Source of the DNA: an uncultured Lachnospiraceae bacterium
Lineage (GTDB): Bacteria; Bacillota; Clostridia; Lachnospirales; Lachnospiraceae
NCBI GenBank assembly: GCA_947586255.1
Contig: CANPXP010000011.1
Coordinates: forward strand, 1-60,082
Direction: 5' to 3'
DNA: 60,082 bases
Of the stretch, positions 18,753 to 26,845 are shown piece after piece (positions within the stretch are counted from its first letter, which is position 1; each line of letters starts with the position of its first letter). Under the pieces are notes generated by a model, which made no database searches, was not told the origin of the DNA, and was given only the letters and a program-made list of their open reading frames with translations. A program made the translations under genes and the position numbers.

Positions 18753-19379
18753 ATGGAACAGAAGTTTGTTAAGACACACTTTGTGGAGATAAACCTAAGC
18801 GATATGATAGAGCAAATGGGGGAGGATGAGACAAAGATCATTCTCTCCTCTTTTTCTTGTCCCTTAAATAAGGACATAGAAAATTTTCTCAAAAATAAGG
18901 CAATAGAGTTTTCAAAACGAACTACCGCAAAGACGCATCTTGTATTCTGGCAGACTGATGACAGGAAATATAAAGAATTTGTAGGTTACTACACAGTCGC
19001 TTCAAAAGTGATCACCGTTGACAGAGATATTCTTAGTAATACGGAGGCAAAAAAACTCAGAAATCAGGGGATTTATGATGAAAGCAGGCATACATATACT
19101 GTTCCGGCTCCATTGATTGCTCAATTAGGAAAAAATTATTCCAACGGAAACGATACACTGATCTCCGGAGCAGACCTTCTCCATCTGGCAGTAAATAAAG
19201 TCCGTAAGATACAGAAGGAAATTGGCGGCCGTTTTATGTATCTGGAATGTGAAGATAATGAAAAACTTTTGGCTTTTTACACAAAATATAATTTTAAGAT
19301 TTTTGGGAAAAGGGCTTTGGATCGCGACGAAACCGATGTAAAAGGAGAATATTTGATTCAGCTTTATGCAATGTTCTGA
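18753..19379 (+). CDS. GNAT-family acetyltransferase, 208 aa
   Basis: A protein with a GNAT-like layout. HLVFWQTDDRKYKEFVGYYTVA is a central strand pair, and GRFMYLECEDNEKLLAFYTKYNFKIFGKR is the C-terminal acetyl-CoA-fold block with the YxxxxF signature. The start is taken as the ATG one base after the preceding stop; a TTG six codons earlier is possible. The first 60 residues are extra. GNAT proteins transfer acetyl groups from acetyl-CoA; known toxin members modify aminoacyl-tRNA. Whether this one does is inference from its pairing with a small upstream gene. A/T-rich codon use marks it as part of the insert. No downstream partner follows for 400 bases. Confidence 0.6.
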   Translation: MEQKFVKTHFVEINLSDMIEQMGEDETKIILSSFSCPLNKDIENFLKNKAIEFSKRTTAKTHLVFWQTDDRKYKEFVGYYTVASKVITVDRDILSNTEAKKLRNQGIYDESRHTYTVPAPLIAQLGKNYSNGNDTLISGADLLHLAVNKVRKIQKEIGGRFMYLECEDNEKLLAFYTKYNFKIFGKRALDRDETDVKGEYLIQLYAMF

Positions 19380-19423
19380 ATAGTGATAAAGGTGATGTTA
19401 AAAGAAGAACCCCTTTATGGCAT

Positions 19424-19585
19424 ATGCATTTCTATCATGCAAGATACAAAATCTCCTTGCGAATGCTTTTCTTTGTGATGAGATCACTTTATACATTGTA
19501 TACTATACAATATCTCGGCGCTTTTGAGAAAAACACTTATGAAGATGAATTTGTTGACAAATGTCAAGAAGTGAGAAAGGAATAA
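19424..19585 (+). CDS. Possible small ORF, 53 aa, or coding remnant
   Basis: This lies in the 405-base gap between the GNAT gene and hicB. The frame from ATG reads MHFYHARYKISLRM and ends DEFVDKCQEVRKE. It stays open back into the preceding gene without another start, and no good ribosome binding site is seen. The C-terminal half has protein-like composition, so it may be the tail of a broken gene. The palindrome at 19496-19510 lies inside it. Low confidence. Confidence 0.2.
   Translation: MHFYHARYKISLRMLFFVMRSLYTLYTIQYLGAFEKNTYEDEFVDKCQEVRKE
19496..19510. promoter_or_regulatory. Palindrome TTGTATACTATACAA, candidate operator
   Basis: A 15-base perfect palindrome around a central base. The same sequence except for the central base occurs in the promoter of the XRE regulator 1.65 kb away. 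It is probably bound by that regulator. Confidence 0.5.
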
Positions 19586-19680
19586 CTTATATAAAATGCT
19601 GATATTTTAAGCTTTATCAATAAATATCGCACGCTGTGAATCCAAGAGAAATAAATCGTATATTAATTTTGAGATTATTC

Positions 19681-19725
19681 GTCAATGATATTGACATGAG
19701 CATAAATACATGGTACGGTATACAA
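19681..19725 (+). promoter_or_regulatory. Promoter region of hicB with inverted repeat
   Basis: TTGACA (19691) and a weak TACGGT (19714) are 17 bases apart. GTCAAT/ATTGAC (19681-19695) is an inverted repeat over the -35 box. GTATACAA at 19718-19725 is half of the palindrome found at 19496 and 21146. Confidence 0.5.
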
Positions 19726-19784
19726 AAATAGAGAAGGCGATTTTATATGCAAAATTTAGATTTAATTCACGGAGGTGATGAATA

Positions 19785-20186
19785 TTGAAGCTGATCTATC
19801 CAGCGATTTTCAAATCTTTTTCGGATAAAAGAGACGGTTACGTGGTGGAATTTCCGGATCTGCCGGGCTGCGTAACATGGGGTGAGAATTTGGAACAGGC
19901 TATAGAAAGGGGCATAGATGCGGCGAGCGGCTGGATTCTGGGAGAACTGGCGGACGGAAAGCAGATCCCTCGTGCCTCTGAATACTCTGAGATCATCGTG
20001 AAAGAAGGCTGCATCGTCAATATGCTGCGCCTGGACATCGAGGCATATGGGGAAAAGCGTGGAATAAAAGCCGTCAGGAAGAATCTTACGATTCCTGCCG
20101 GGCTGAACGCTTTTGCAAAAGAAAACAACATCAACTTCTCGAAACTCCTGCAGAATGCCCTGCTTGTGCTGGCACAGGCAAAATAA
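19785..20186 (+). CDS. hicB: HicB-family antitoxin without a HicA partner
   Basis: A 133-residue protein that starts at TTG six bases after GGAGGTGA. The N-terminal half (YPAIFKSFSDKRDGYVVEFPDLPGC and following) is the RNase-H-like HicB fold with the typical EFPDLPGC motif. The C-terminal part (KNLTIPAGLNAFAKENNINFSK) looks like a short ribbon-helix-helix for DNA binding. HicB proteins neutralise the HicA mRNA interferase and repress their own promoter. No HicA-like small gene is seen on either side. It may protect against a toxin elsewhere or be a leftover; this is inference. It has its own terminator. Confidence 0.8.
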   Translation: MKLIYPAIFKSFSDKRDGYVVEFPDLPGCVTWGENLEQAIERGIDAASGWILGELADGKQIPRASEYSEIIVKEGCIVNMLRLDIEAYGEKRGIKAVRKNLTIPAGLNAFAKENNINFSKLLQNALLVLAQAK

Positions 20187-20193
20187 TATTAGA

Positions 20194-20228
20194 AACTCCC
20201 GCGGTCGTATCGGCTGCGGGAGTTGTTT
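20194..20228 (+). terminator. Terminator after hicB
   Basis: AACTCCCGC pairs with GCGGGAGTT around a 13-base loop, followed by GTTTGT. Confidence 0.65.
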
Positions 20229-20378
20229 GTAGGCGGGCTCCAAAATAAAATTCCCCCAATTTGGGGAGAGAATTTGTCAATACGTTTACACAGTTGCTCC
20301 GCTTGCCGCTCAATGTTGCCGGAGTGGTTTTGGCTTCATTACCCACAGCAGACTCTTCGCTTTGGATGATGAAAAACA
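20229..20378 (-). other. Gap with coding-like remnant
   Basis: A 150-base gap between hicB and the XRE gene. On the minus strand one frame reads GNIERQAEQLCKRIDK and continues FSPQIGGIL, which looks like protein but has a TGA shortly upstream and no start. A small hairpin, CCCCCAATTTGGGG, lies near 20254-20267. It may be the tail of a lost gene or an interspersed repeat; not resolved. Confidence 0.25.
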
Positions 20379-21122
20379 TCAGCGTTTAAAGACCGGTTTT
20401 TGCGCGGCATAGGCATAAAAGGAGACATTTAATCCGTCGATCGGAAGCACATATCCCCATTGTTCGTTTACCAGAGCGGTTTTGTCTTCGTTTCTGCGAT
20501 ACCATCCATTGTATTTCTTTTGTATAGTCTGGTCGCTTGTCTTCATTTTAATCTCAAAACGATTGGAAGAGCCGTTTCGCAAAGTAGCCATATCTACAGG
20601 GTATAGACCATTCAGAGATCTGAAATATAAATAGTCCGGTTCATTGGCATAGACAGCCGATATGTTTTTGCTGGCAAAAGGAATATAACCGTCTCTGATA
20701 ATAAAGGCTTCTCTGTCTGCATTGACGATGGCGAACTGGTCTTCGTGAGCATAATTTTGAAAAGCCAGAAAGACCACTCTGCCGTCAAACAAATTTATAT
20801 CGCTGATTTGAAGTTCTATATTAAAAGAATTTTCTGCAGATTTGCCGGCAGTATTATCGTCTGCGTCGGGAGTGTCTGACAGTCCGCACAGATATTCCAC
20901 AGAGACGTCGAAATACTCGGCGATGAGGGGAAGGACATCTTCGGTGGGATGGCGCCGTCCTCTTTCCCAGGCGGATATAAGCAGGCTTGACTGGGATTTG
21001 CCGAACAGTTTTGAAAGTTCGTCGGCTAACTGCTGCTGTGTCAATCCGTGCTTCGCCCGCTCGCTGGCAATACGTGATCCGAGAACAACAGGATTGATAA
21101 CGAAATCGTTCGATTTTTTCAT
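20379..21122 (-). CDS. XRE-family transcriptional regulator, 247 aa
   Basis: A DNA-binding helix-turn-helix covers residues 12-75 (RIASERAKHGLTQQQLADEL, then SAWERGRRHPTEDVLPLIAEYF and VSVEYLCGLSD). After a linker, an unfamiliar C-terminal domain of about 150 residues follows (FDGRVVFLAFQNYAHEDQFAIV to the end), perhaps a ligand- or partner-sensing part. The start MKKSNDF has no strong Shine-Dalgarno. The promoter just upstream overlaps a palindrome that also occurs near hicB, so the protein likely represses itself and a second site. It is the last gene of the AT-rich insert and points inward. Confidence 0.75.
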   Translation of the reverse strand: MKKSNDFVINPVVLGSRIASERAKHGLTQQQLADELSKLFGKSQSSLLISAWERGRRHPTEDVLPLIAEYFDVSVEYLCGLSDTPDADDNTAGKSAENSFNIELQISDINLFDGRVVFLAFQNYAHEDQFAIVNADREAFIIRDGYIPFASKNISAVYANEPDYLYFRSLNGLYPVDMATLRNGSSNRFEIKMKTSDQTIQKKYNGWYRRNEDKTALVNEQWGYVLPIDGLNVSFYAYAAQKPVFKR

Positions 21123-21145
21123 ATTATACGCCTCTTGGAATTATT

Positions 21146-21179
21146 TTGTATATTATACAATAGTATGAAAATATGTCAA
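21146..21179 (-). promoter_or_regulatory. XRE promoter with palindrome TTGTATATTATACAA
   Basis: On the minus strand TTGACA and TATAAT are 16 bases apart. The 15-base palindrome at 21146-21160 covers the -10 box, a usual place for autorepression. Confidence 0.65.
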
Positions 21180-21226
21180 TATATATTTACACGTTTATAA
21201 TTTCGCGCATAATTTTGTGTGAATAA

Positions 21227-21376
21227 ATTTGCGCCAAAGTGCTATTCCGGAAAGTGCTATCCCAAAACAAAAAAGGACTTGACAACCTCGCCAAGTCCTT
21301 TTATGATGAAGACAATATCAACGTCATTCTGAACATATCGCGGCAGGCGCACAGCCACGGCCCGCGGTATCTGTGA
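21227..21376 (+). pseudogene. 3' tail of a lost gene at the insert edge
   Basis: This is part of the 365-base gap before comM. An open stretch of 49 codons has no start codon that fits a whole protein. It ends DEDNINVILNISRQAHSHG plus four residues and a stop. Its second half uses host-like G/C-rich codons while its first half is A/T-rich. It may be the end of a gene displaced when the insert arrived. The rest of the gap, 21377-21487, is a purine-rich leader with CAGAGACAGAGAGA twice (21399 and 21431). Confidence 0.35.
21271..21302. terminator. Strong hairpin flanked by A and T runs
   Basis: AAAAGGACTTG pairs with CAAGTCCTTTT around a ten-base loop. It could end transcripts from either side, but no complete gene reads directly into it from the left. 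Confidence 0.45.
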
Positions 21377-21487
21377 TTCCGGCGTATCGCCAAAGATTCA
21401 GAGACAGAGAGAAAACAGGAACAGAGAAAACAGAGACAGAGAGATTGGAGGGCAGAAGTTTATCGCTGCCGCAAAGGAGGAAGAAGT

Positions 21488-23131
21488 TTGTTCAGTACAA
21501 TTACATCGGGGACGATCTGCGGCATCAGCAGCTGTATGGTGCAGGTGGAGGTAGACATTTCCCAGGGGCTGCCGTGCTTTCAGATCGTGGGGCTTCCCGG
21601 TTCGGAGGTGCGAGAGGCCAGGGAGCGTGTCAAGGTGGCGCTCCGGAATGCGGGGATATCGATGCCGCCGCTGTGCGTCAACGTGAATCTCTCGCCGGCG
21701 GACATCCACAAGAGCGGAACGATGTTCGATCTGCCGGTGGCGATCGGCATTATGACAGCGCTGTCCAAGCTGCCCCAAGGGGCGGCGGAGGGCACGCTGC
21801 TGATCGGAGAACTGGGGCTGTCGGGGGAGATCAAGCCTGTCAGGGGCGTGCTCCCGATTGTGAGAGAGGCGGCGAGGCTGGGCGTGAAGCGCTGTATCTT
21901 GCCGGCGGAGAACGCGTGGGAGGGCGCGCTCGTGGAGGGGACGGACAGTGTCGGCGTGTCGAGCCTGCAGGAGACGATAGAGGCGCTGAGCAGTCCGGAA
22001 GGATTGGCGGGCGTGCGGGCACGGCGCGCGGACAGGGAGGAGAAGCAATGCGCCGGACAGGACGGCGGCCGGCTTCGGGAGGAGGCAGGGAGGCCGGACA
22101 GCGGCAGGGCAGCCGCAGCGCAGCGCTCCGGGAAAAGGGATGCCGCGGAGGAGAGCCGGGACAGGGAAGATTTCGCGGACATAAGCGGACAGGAGAGTCT
22201 GAAGCGGGCGGCGAAGGTGGCGGCGGCCGGCTTTCACAATCTGTTGATCGTGGGCGCGCCGGGCTCCGGCAAGACGATGCTGGCGCGGCGCATACCGACG
22301 ATCCTGCCGCCGTTGACCGCCGAGGAGGCGCTGGAGGTGGCCTCCGTCTACAGCATATCGGGGCTTCTCAAGCCGAAGGCCCGCGGGGCGGATGATTGCC
22401 TTGCGATCGACAGACCTTTTTTGCATCCCCATCACACGGTCACGGGGCAGGCGCTTGCAGGCGGCGGCCGGATTCCCGTGCCGGGGATCGTCAGTCTCGC
22501 GCACAGAGGAGTGCTTTTTCTGGATGAACTGCCGGAGTTTAAGCGGGAGACGCTGGATATTCTCAGACAGCCGCTGGAGGACAGGCGGATACAGATCGCG
22601 CGAAACGGCGGCACCTATGAGTATCCCGCGGACTTCATGCTGGTGGGAGCCATGTATCCCTGCCCCTGCGGTTATTATCCGGATATGGGACGCTGCCGCT
22701 GCACGCCGCATGAGATCCGCCGGTATCTGCGCCGGGTGTCCGGACCGATTCTGGACAGGATGGACGTCTGCGTGGAGGCGCAGCCGGTGCCTTTTCGGGA
22801 TATTGTGCGGCGCGGGGAAGGGGAGAGCAGCACACAGATGCGGGAGCAGGTCATGCGCGCCAGAGAGCGGCAGGCGGAGCGCTTTGCGGGTACGGGCATA
22901 CGGTTTAACGCGGACATGAAGGCGGCCGACGTGGACAGGTACTGTCCGCTGGGGGACAGGGAGAGGAAGTTCATGGAGAAAATGTTCGGGTCCATGCAGC
23001 TGTCCGCCAGGGGATACCACAGGGTCGTCAAGGTAGCGCGGACGATCGCTGATCTGGAGGGGAGTGACCGGATTGGGGAGGAGCATCTGGCGGAGGCGCT
23101 GTGCTACAGGAATACGGAGGTGTTTCGGTGA
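21488..23131 (+). CDS. comM: YifB/ComM-type Mg-chelatase-like AAA+ ATPase
   Basis: A 547-residue protein starting at TTG after AAGGAGG. The N-terminal S5-like domain (SGTICGISSCMVQVEVDIS; GLPGSEVREARERVK; NLSPADIHKSG) covers about 185 residues. A charged linker (about 185-235) is longer than in most relatives. The ATPase follows, with Walker A GAPGSGKTMLARR, DELPEFKRETLDILRQPLE and the zinc-like CPCGYYPDMGRCRC. ComM is a helicase that widens the recombined region during natural transformation. The dprA start overlaps its stop (GTGA), so the two are translationally coupled. This is a core transformation pair. Confidence 0.92.
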   Translation: MFSTITSGTICGISSCMVQVEVDISQGLPCFQIVGLPGSEVREARERVKVALRNAGISMPPLCVNVNLSPADIHKSGTMFDLPVAIGIMTALSKLPQGAAEGTLLIGELGLSGEIKPVRGVLPIVREAARLGVKRCILPAENAWEGALVEGTDSVGVSSLQETIEALSSPEGLAGVRARRADREEKQCAGQDGGRLREEAGRPDSGRAAAAQRSGKRDAAEESRDREDFADISGQESLKRAAKVAAAGFHNLLIVGAPGSGKTMLARRIPTILPPLTAEEALEVASVYSISGLLKPKARGADDCLAIDRPFLHPHHTVTGQALAGGGRIPVPGIVSLAHRGVLFLDELPEFKRETLDILRQPLEDRRIQIARNGGTYEYPADFMLVGAMYPCPCGYYPDMGRCRCTPHEIRRYLRRVSGPILDRMDVCVEAQPVPFRDIVRRGEGESSTQMREQVMRARERQAERFAGTGIRFNADMKAADVDRYCPLGDRERKFMEKMFGSMQLSARGYHRVVKVARTIADLEGSDRIGEEHLAEALCYRNTEVFR

Positions 23132-24258
23132 CGGAAAAAGATAGGTACAAGGCGTATATGCACTGGCTTTTTCAGGCGGCTGGTATGGGGAGCAGAGGTT
23201 TTATCAGGGCGCTCCTTGCCCTGTGGCCGCCGGAGGAGATCTACCGGCTGGCGGCAGGGGGACAACTGGCGGAGAAGACAGGGAAAAAATATCTGGAAAA
23301 AGCAAGGAAGCTGGAGGCATCAGCGGCGGGCTGTGACGTGGCGGGTGAATACGAGCGCCTGTGCGGGCGCGGGATCGCTTTCGTGGCCGCCGGGGAGGAG
23401 GAATACCCGAAGAAGCTGGCGATGATTCCCGATGCGCCCTGCGCGCTCTACTATGTGGGCAGGCTGCCGGATCCGGACAGGAAGACGCTGGCGGTGATCG
23501 GGGCCAGGAACTGTTCGGCTTACGGCAGGTCCATGGCGAGTCAGTTCGCGGCGTTCCTGGCGGAGGCGGGCGTGCAGATTGTGAGCGGTATGGCGCGGGG
23601 CGTGGACGGAATCGGGCAGCAGGCAGCGCTCGATGCGGGCGGCTATTCGCTGGGGGTGCTGGGCTGCGGCGTGGATATCTGTTACCCGCCGGAGAACAGG
23701 GAACTCTATGAGCGGCTGATCGCGCAGGGAGGCATCTGTTCGGAATATCCGCCGGGCATTGAGCCGCGCGCCCTGCTTTTTCCGCCCAGGAACCGCATCA
23801 TCAGCGGGCTGTGCGACGGTGTGCTCGTGGTGGAGGCGAAGGAGCGCAGCGGCACGCTGATCACGGTTGACATGGCGCTGGAGCAGGGGCGGGAGGTCTA
23901 CGCCGTGCCGGGGCGGGTGACGGATCCGCTCAGCAGGGGCTGCAACAGGCTGATCAGGCAGGGCGCGGCGCTGGTCGAGTCGCCGGAGGAGCTGCTGCGG
24001 GAGCTGGGGCTGGACGGCGGCGTGCGCGGCCGCTGTCAGGACGGCGGAACGCTTCTGCCGGGCGGTCTGCCGGGACGGATTCTGAAGCTGCTGGATTATC
24101 AGCCGCAGACGACGGAGGAACTCCTCCGGCAGTATGAGGCTGCCTATGAGCCTCCCCTGTCGATTCCGGAACTGTGCCTGGAGCTTCTCAGACTGTGCGC
24201 CGATGGGTATGCCGAGCAGGTCGGCGGTCTGTATGTGCGCAGCGGATGGCGAAGCTGA
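23128..24258 (+). CDS. dprA: DNA-processing protein DprA
   Basis: A 376-residue protein that protects incoming single-stranded DNA and loads RecA during transformation. The GTG start overlaps the comM stop by four bases and has GGAGG seven bases upstream. After an N-terminal SAM-like part, the Rossmann domain shows IGARNCSAYG, SGMARGVDGIGQQAAL, LGCGVDICYPPEN and PPRNRIISGLCDGVLVVEA. A C-terminal winged-helix stretch (about residues 310-376) is also typical. The length is normal. Its position next to comM supports a transformation role. Confidence 0.95.
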   Translation: MTEKDRYKAYMHWLFQAAGMGSRGFIRALLALWPPEEIYRLAAGGQLAEKTGKKYLEKARKLEASAAGCDVAGEYERLCGRGIAFVAAGEEEYPKKLAMIPDAPCALYYVGRLPDPDRKTLAVIGARNCSAYGRSMASQFAAFLAEAGVQIVSGMARGVDGIGQQAALDAGGYSLGVLGCGVDICYPPENRELYERLIAQGGICSEYPPGIEPRALLFPPRNRIISGLCDGVLVVEAKERSGTLITVDMALEQGREVYAVPGRVTDPLSRGCNRLIRQGAALVESPEELLRELGLDGGVRGRCQDGGTLLPGGLPGRILKLLDYQPQTTEELLRQYEAAYEPPLSIPELCLELLRLCADGYAEQVGGLYVRSGWRS

Positions 24259-24315
24259 CGTCCGCATCCCGCTTTTTTCACAGGGAAACAGGCAGTGCGA
24301 AAAAAAGAATATTAC

Positions 24316-24344
24316 TTGGCACATTACGGCGATTATGGTAGAAT
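24316..24344 (+). promoter_or_regulatory. Promoter of pilB
   Basis: TTGGCA and TAGAAT with a 17-base spacer; about 70 bases of leader precede the pilB start. Confidence 0.7.
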
Positions 24345-24416
24345 AAAAAAGGGTATTATCATCCGGATCAAGGGTATCTCACCCGGATGCAAGAGAGCAG
24401 GGAAGGTGTGGCGACT

Positions 24417-26108
24417 ATGGATATCAACAGAAAGAAAATGCGTCTCGGCGACGTTCTGGTCAACAGCGGCGTACTCACGGAGGCGGATCTGGAAAAGGGA
24501 CTGGCGCGGCAGAAAGGCACGGGCCGCAAGCTCGGCGAGGTGCTGGTGGACGAGGGCCTCGTGACGGAGGAGAATATCGCGAGAGCTCTGAGCAGCCAGC
24601 TGCGCTATGACATGGTGGAACTGCAGAATATAGAGATCGACGAGGAAGTGCTCAAGCTGGTGCCTGCCAATGTGCTCAAGAAGTACAAGTGCCTGCCGTT
24701 CGAGTATTCACAGGACACGATGATGCTGCGCGTCGCGATGTCCGACCCGATGGATATGGCGGCCCTGGACGACATCAACATCATCACCAACATGCAGGTG
24801 GAGCCTGTGGTGGCGACGACGAGCAGCGTTATGCTGGCGCTGGACCGGTACTACGGACAGGCGGAGGTGAACTCCGCGCTGGAGGAGTACACCAGAGAGA
24901 AGGAAAGCCAGATGGAGGAGCAGGCGGACCTCTACAGCGAGGACGTCAACAACTCCCCGATCGTACAGCTGGTCAAGGGCATGATCGAGCAGGCGGTCAG
25001 ACAGAGGGCTTCCGATATCCACATCGAGCCGATGGAGCGCCAGGTGCGCATCCGCTACCGTATCGACGGCGCGCTGTATGAGAAGGCGACCTACAATGTG
25101 CGGCTTCTGCCCGCCATGGTGGCCCGCATCAAGATCATCGGCGGCATGGATATCTCCGAGAAGAGGAAACCGCAGGACGGCCGTATCACACAGGTGGTGG
25201 ACAGAAGAGAGTACGATATCCGCGTGTCCATCCTGCCCACTGTCTACGGGGAAAAGATCGTTATGCGTCTCACCTCGAAGAACGCGCTGTCCAGAGAGAA
25301 GAGTCAGCTCGGTCTTCGCCCGGATGAACTGAAGAAGTTCGATCATATCCTGATGAACCCGCACGGCATTCTGCTGGTTACGGGACCTACCGGAAGCGGT
25401 AAGTCCACCACGCTGTATACGGCGCTCAGCGAGTTGAACAAGGAAGATGTAAATATCATCACCGTCGAGGACCCCGTGGAGGCGAATATCGACGGTATCA
25501 ACCAGGTGCAGGTCAACAACAAGGCGAACCTGACCTTCGCCTCGGCGCTTCGCTCGATCCTGCGTCAGGACCCGGATATCATTATGATCGGTGAGATCCG
25601 TGACCAGGAGACGGCGTCCATCGCGGTACAGGCGTCTATCACGGGACACCTGGTGGTGTCCACGCTGCACACGAACTCGGCGGCGAGCACGATCACCCGT
25701 CTGGCGGATATGGGAATCGAGCCCTATCTGATCGCGGACGCGACCATCGGCGTCATCGCTCAGCGTCTGGTGCGCCGTCTCTGTCCGGAGTGCAAGAAGC
25801 CCAAGAAGGCGACTGCGGATGACTTGGAACTTCTGATGCTGGAGCCGGACGCGGATGTGACCATCTACGAGCCTTGCGGCTGTCCGCGGTGTGACAACAC
25901 GGGCTTTAAGGGACGTATCGGCGTCTATGAGATCATGGAGGTGACGCAGTCCCTCAAGACGATCATCAGCAAGAACGGCACCGCCGAGGATATCAAGAAC
26001 AAGGCGCTGGAGGAGGGCATGAACACCCTGCGCATGAGCGCTACTAAGTATGTGCTCGAGGGCATCACTTCCGTGCCGGAGATGATGAGGGTGTCTTTCG
26101 ATATATAG
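24417..26108 (+). CDS. pilB: Type IV pilus assembly ATPase PilB/GspE
   Basis: A 563-residue motor for pilus extension. The N-terminal MshEN/T2SSE domain (about 8-150) carries RLGDVLVNSGVLTEADLEKG. The ATPase has VRIRYRIDGALYE, Walker A GPTGSGKSTTLYTA near residue 325, Walker B RQDPDIIMIGEIRD and the His box ASITGHLVVSTLHTNSA. The zinc-binding motif CPECKK with CGCPRCDNTGFKGR, typical of PilB, is intact. The start chosen has GGAAGGTG eight bases upstream; an ATG ten codons earlier is possible. The other pilus genes (pilC, pilins) are not in this window. It has its own promoter and terminator. Confidence 0.94.
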   Translation: MDINRKKMRLGDVLVNSGVLTEADLEKGLARQKGTGRKLGEVLVDEGLVTEENIARALSSQLRYDMVELQNIEIDEEVLKLVPANVLKKYKCLPFEYSQDTMMLRVAMSDPMDMAALDDINIITNMQVEPVVATTSSVMLALDRYYGQAEVNSALEEYTREKESQMEEQADLYSEDVNNSPIVQLVKGMIEQAVRQRASDIHIEPMERQVRIRYRIDGALYEKATYNVRLLPAMVARIKIIGGMDISEKRKPQDGRITQVVDRREYDIRVSILPTVYGEKIVMRLTSKNALSREKSQLGLRPDELKKFDHILMNPHGILLVTGPTGSGKSTTLYTALSELNKEDVNIITVEDPVEANIDGINQVQVNNKANLTFASALRSILRQDPDIIMIGEIRDQETASIAVQASITGHLVVSTLHTNSAASTITRLADMGIEPYLIADATIGVIAQRLVRRLCPECKKPKKATADDLELLMLEPDADVTIYEPCGCPRCDNTGFKGRIGVYEIMEVTQSLKTIISKNGTAEDIKNKALEEGMNTLRMSATKYVLEGITSVPEMMRVSFDI

Positions 26109-26139
26109 CACAGTGTTTACAGGACGGAAAAGACGAGAG

Positions 26140-26174
26140 AAAGAGCCGACGGAACAGATGTCGGCTCTTTTTGC
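26140..26174 (+). terminator. Terminator of pilB
   Basis: AAAGAGCCGAC pairs with GTCGGCTCTTT around a nine-base loop, followed by T residues. Confidence 0.85.
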
Positions 26175-26212
26175 GCGCAAAGGGCATTCTTTCTGACGAG
26201 CAACGCGAACGA

Positions 26213-26229
26213 AAGATGCGAAGCATCTT
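26213..26229. other. Mini-hairpin AAGATGCGAAGCATCTT
   Basis: A perfect hairpin with the core GCGAAGC, lying between pilB and the sigma gene. The same core occurs twice in the hairpin block at 29.05 kb. Confidence 0.5.
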
Positions 26230-26296
26230 GAGTCTGCTTATGCGCATCGGTGAGAAAAATTCCAAAATCTGAAGACAATCCGTATGCTGTCCCGTT

Positions 26297-26845
26297 ATGA
26301 TAGACAGAACGGTGCGAAAGGAGGCAGAGCTTATCGATAGGGAAGAACAATTGGCGGCGTTGATCGATTCCTACCAACATCTTGTTTTTACCATCTGCTA
26401 TCGAATGACGGCGGATTACTTTGCCTCCGAGGATCTGACGCAGGAGACTTTTCTTGCGGCGTACAGGCGTCTGGCGCAGTTCGACGGCGCACATGAAAAG
26501 GCGTGGCTGTGCAGGATCGCCGTGAACAAGTGCATCGACTATCTGCAGAGCGCGGGCAGGAGAAGCGTTCCGACGGAGAATGCGGGTGAGGACGTGCGAA
26601 ACGCCTTGGAGCAGTCGCCGGAGAGCGTTGTGCTGGAGCGGGAGGTCAGACAGACGCTGCTCGACAGGTGCCGGTCGCTGAAACCGCCCTACGATGAGAT
26701 TGCCAAGGCGTATTACTACGATGAGATGGACGCGGCCGAGATCGCGGCGCAGAGAAACATGAAGCGGAAGACGGTGCAGACGCAGATCTACCGCGCGCGG
26801 GAGATGCTAAGGAAGATGTACATGGGAAAGGAGGACGGCGCGTGA
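26297..26845 (+). CDS. ECF-type RNA polymerase sigma factor
   Basis: A 182-residue extracytoplasmic-function sigma factor. Region 2 (DSYQHLVFTICYRMTADYFASEDLTQETFLAAYRRL) spans about residues 25-70 and region 4 (DEMDAAEIAAQRNMKRKTVQTQIYRAREML) about 140-175. No region 3 is present. The start may be the ATG used here or a later codon, since no clear ribosome binding site precedes it. The next gene, a small membrane protein, overlaps the stop as TGATG, the classical sigma/anti-sigma layout. The operon appears to continue through two more membrane proteins. The signal is unknown, although LiaF-like partners point to the cell envelope. Confidence 0.85.
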   Translation: MIDRTVRKEAELIDREEQLAALIDSYQHLVFTICYRMTADYFASEDLTQETFLAAYRRLAQFDGAHEKAWLCRIAVNKCIDYLQSAGRRSVPTENAGEDVRNALEQSPESVVLEREVRQTLLDRCRSLKPPYDEIAKAYYYDEMDAAEIAAQRNMKRKTVQTQIYRAREMLRKMYMGKEDGA

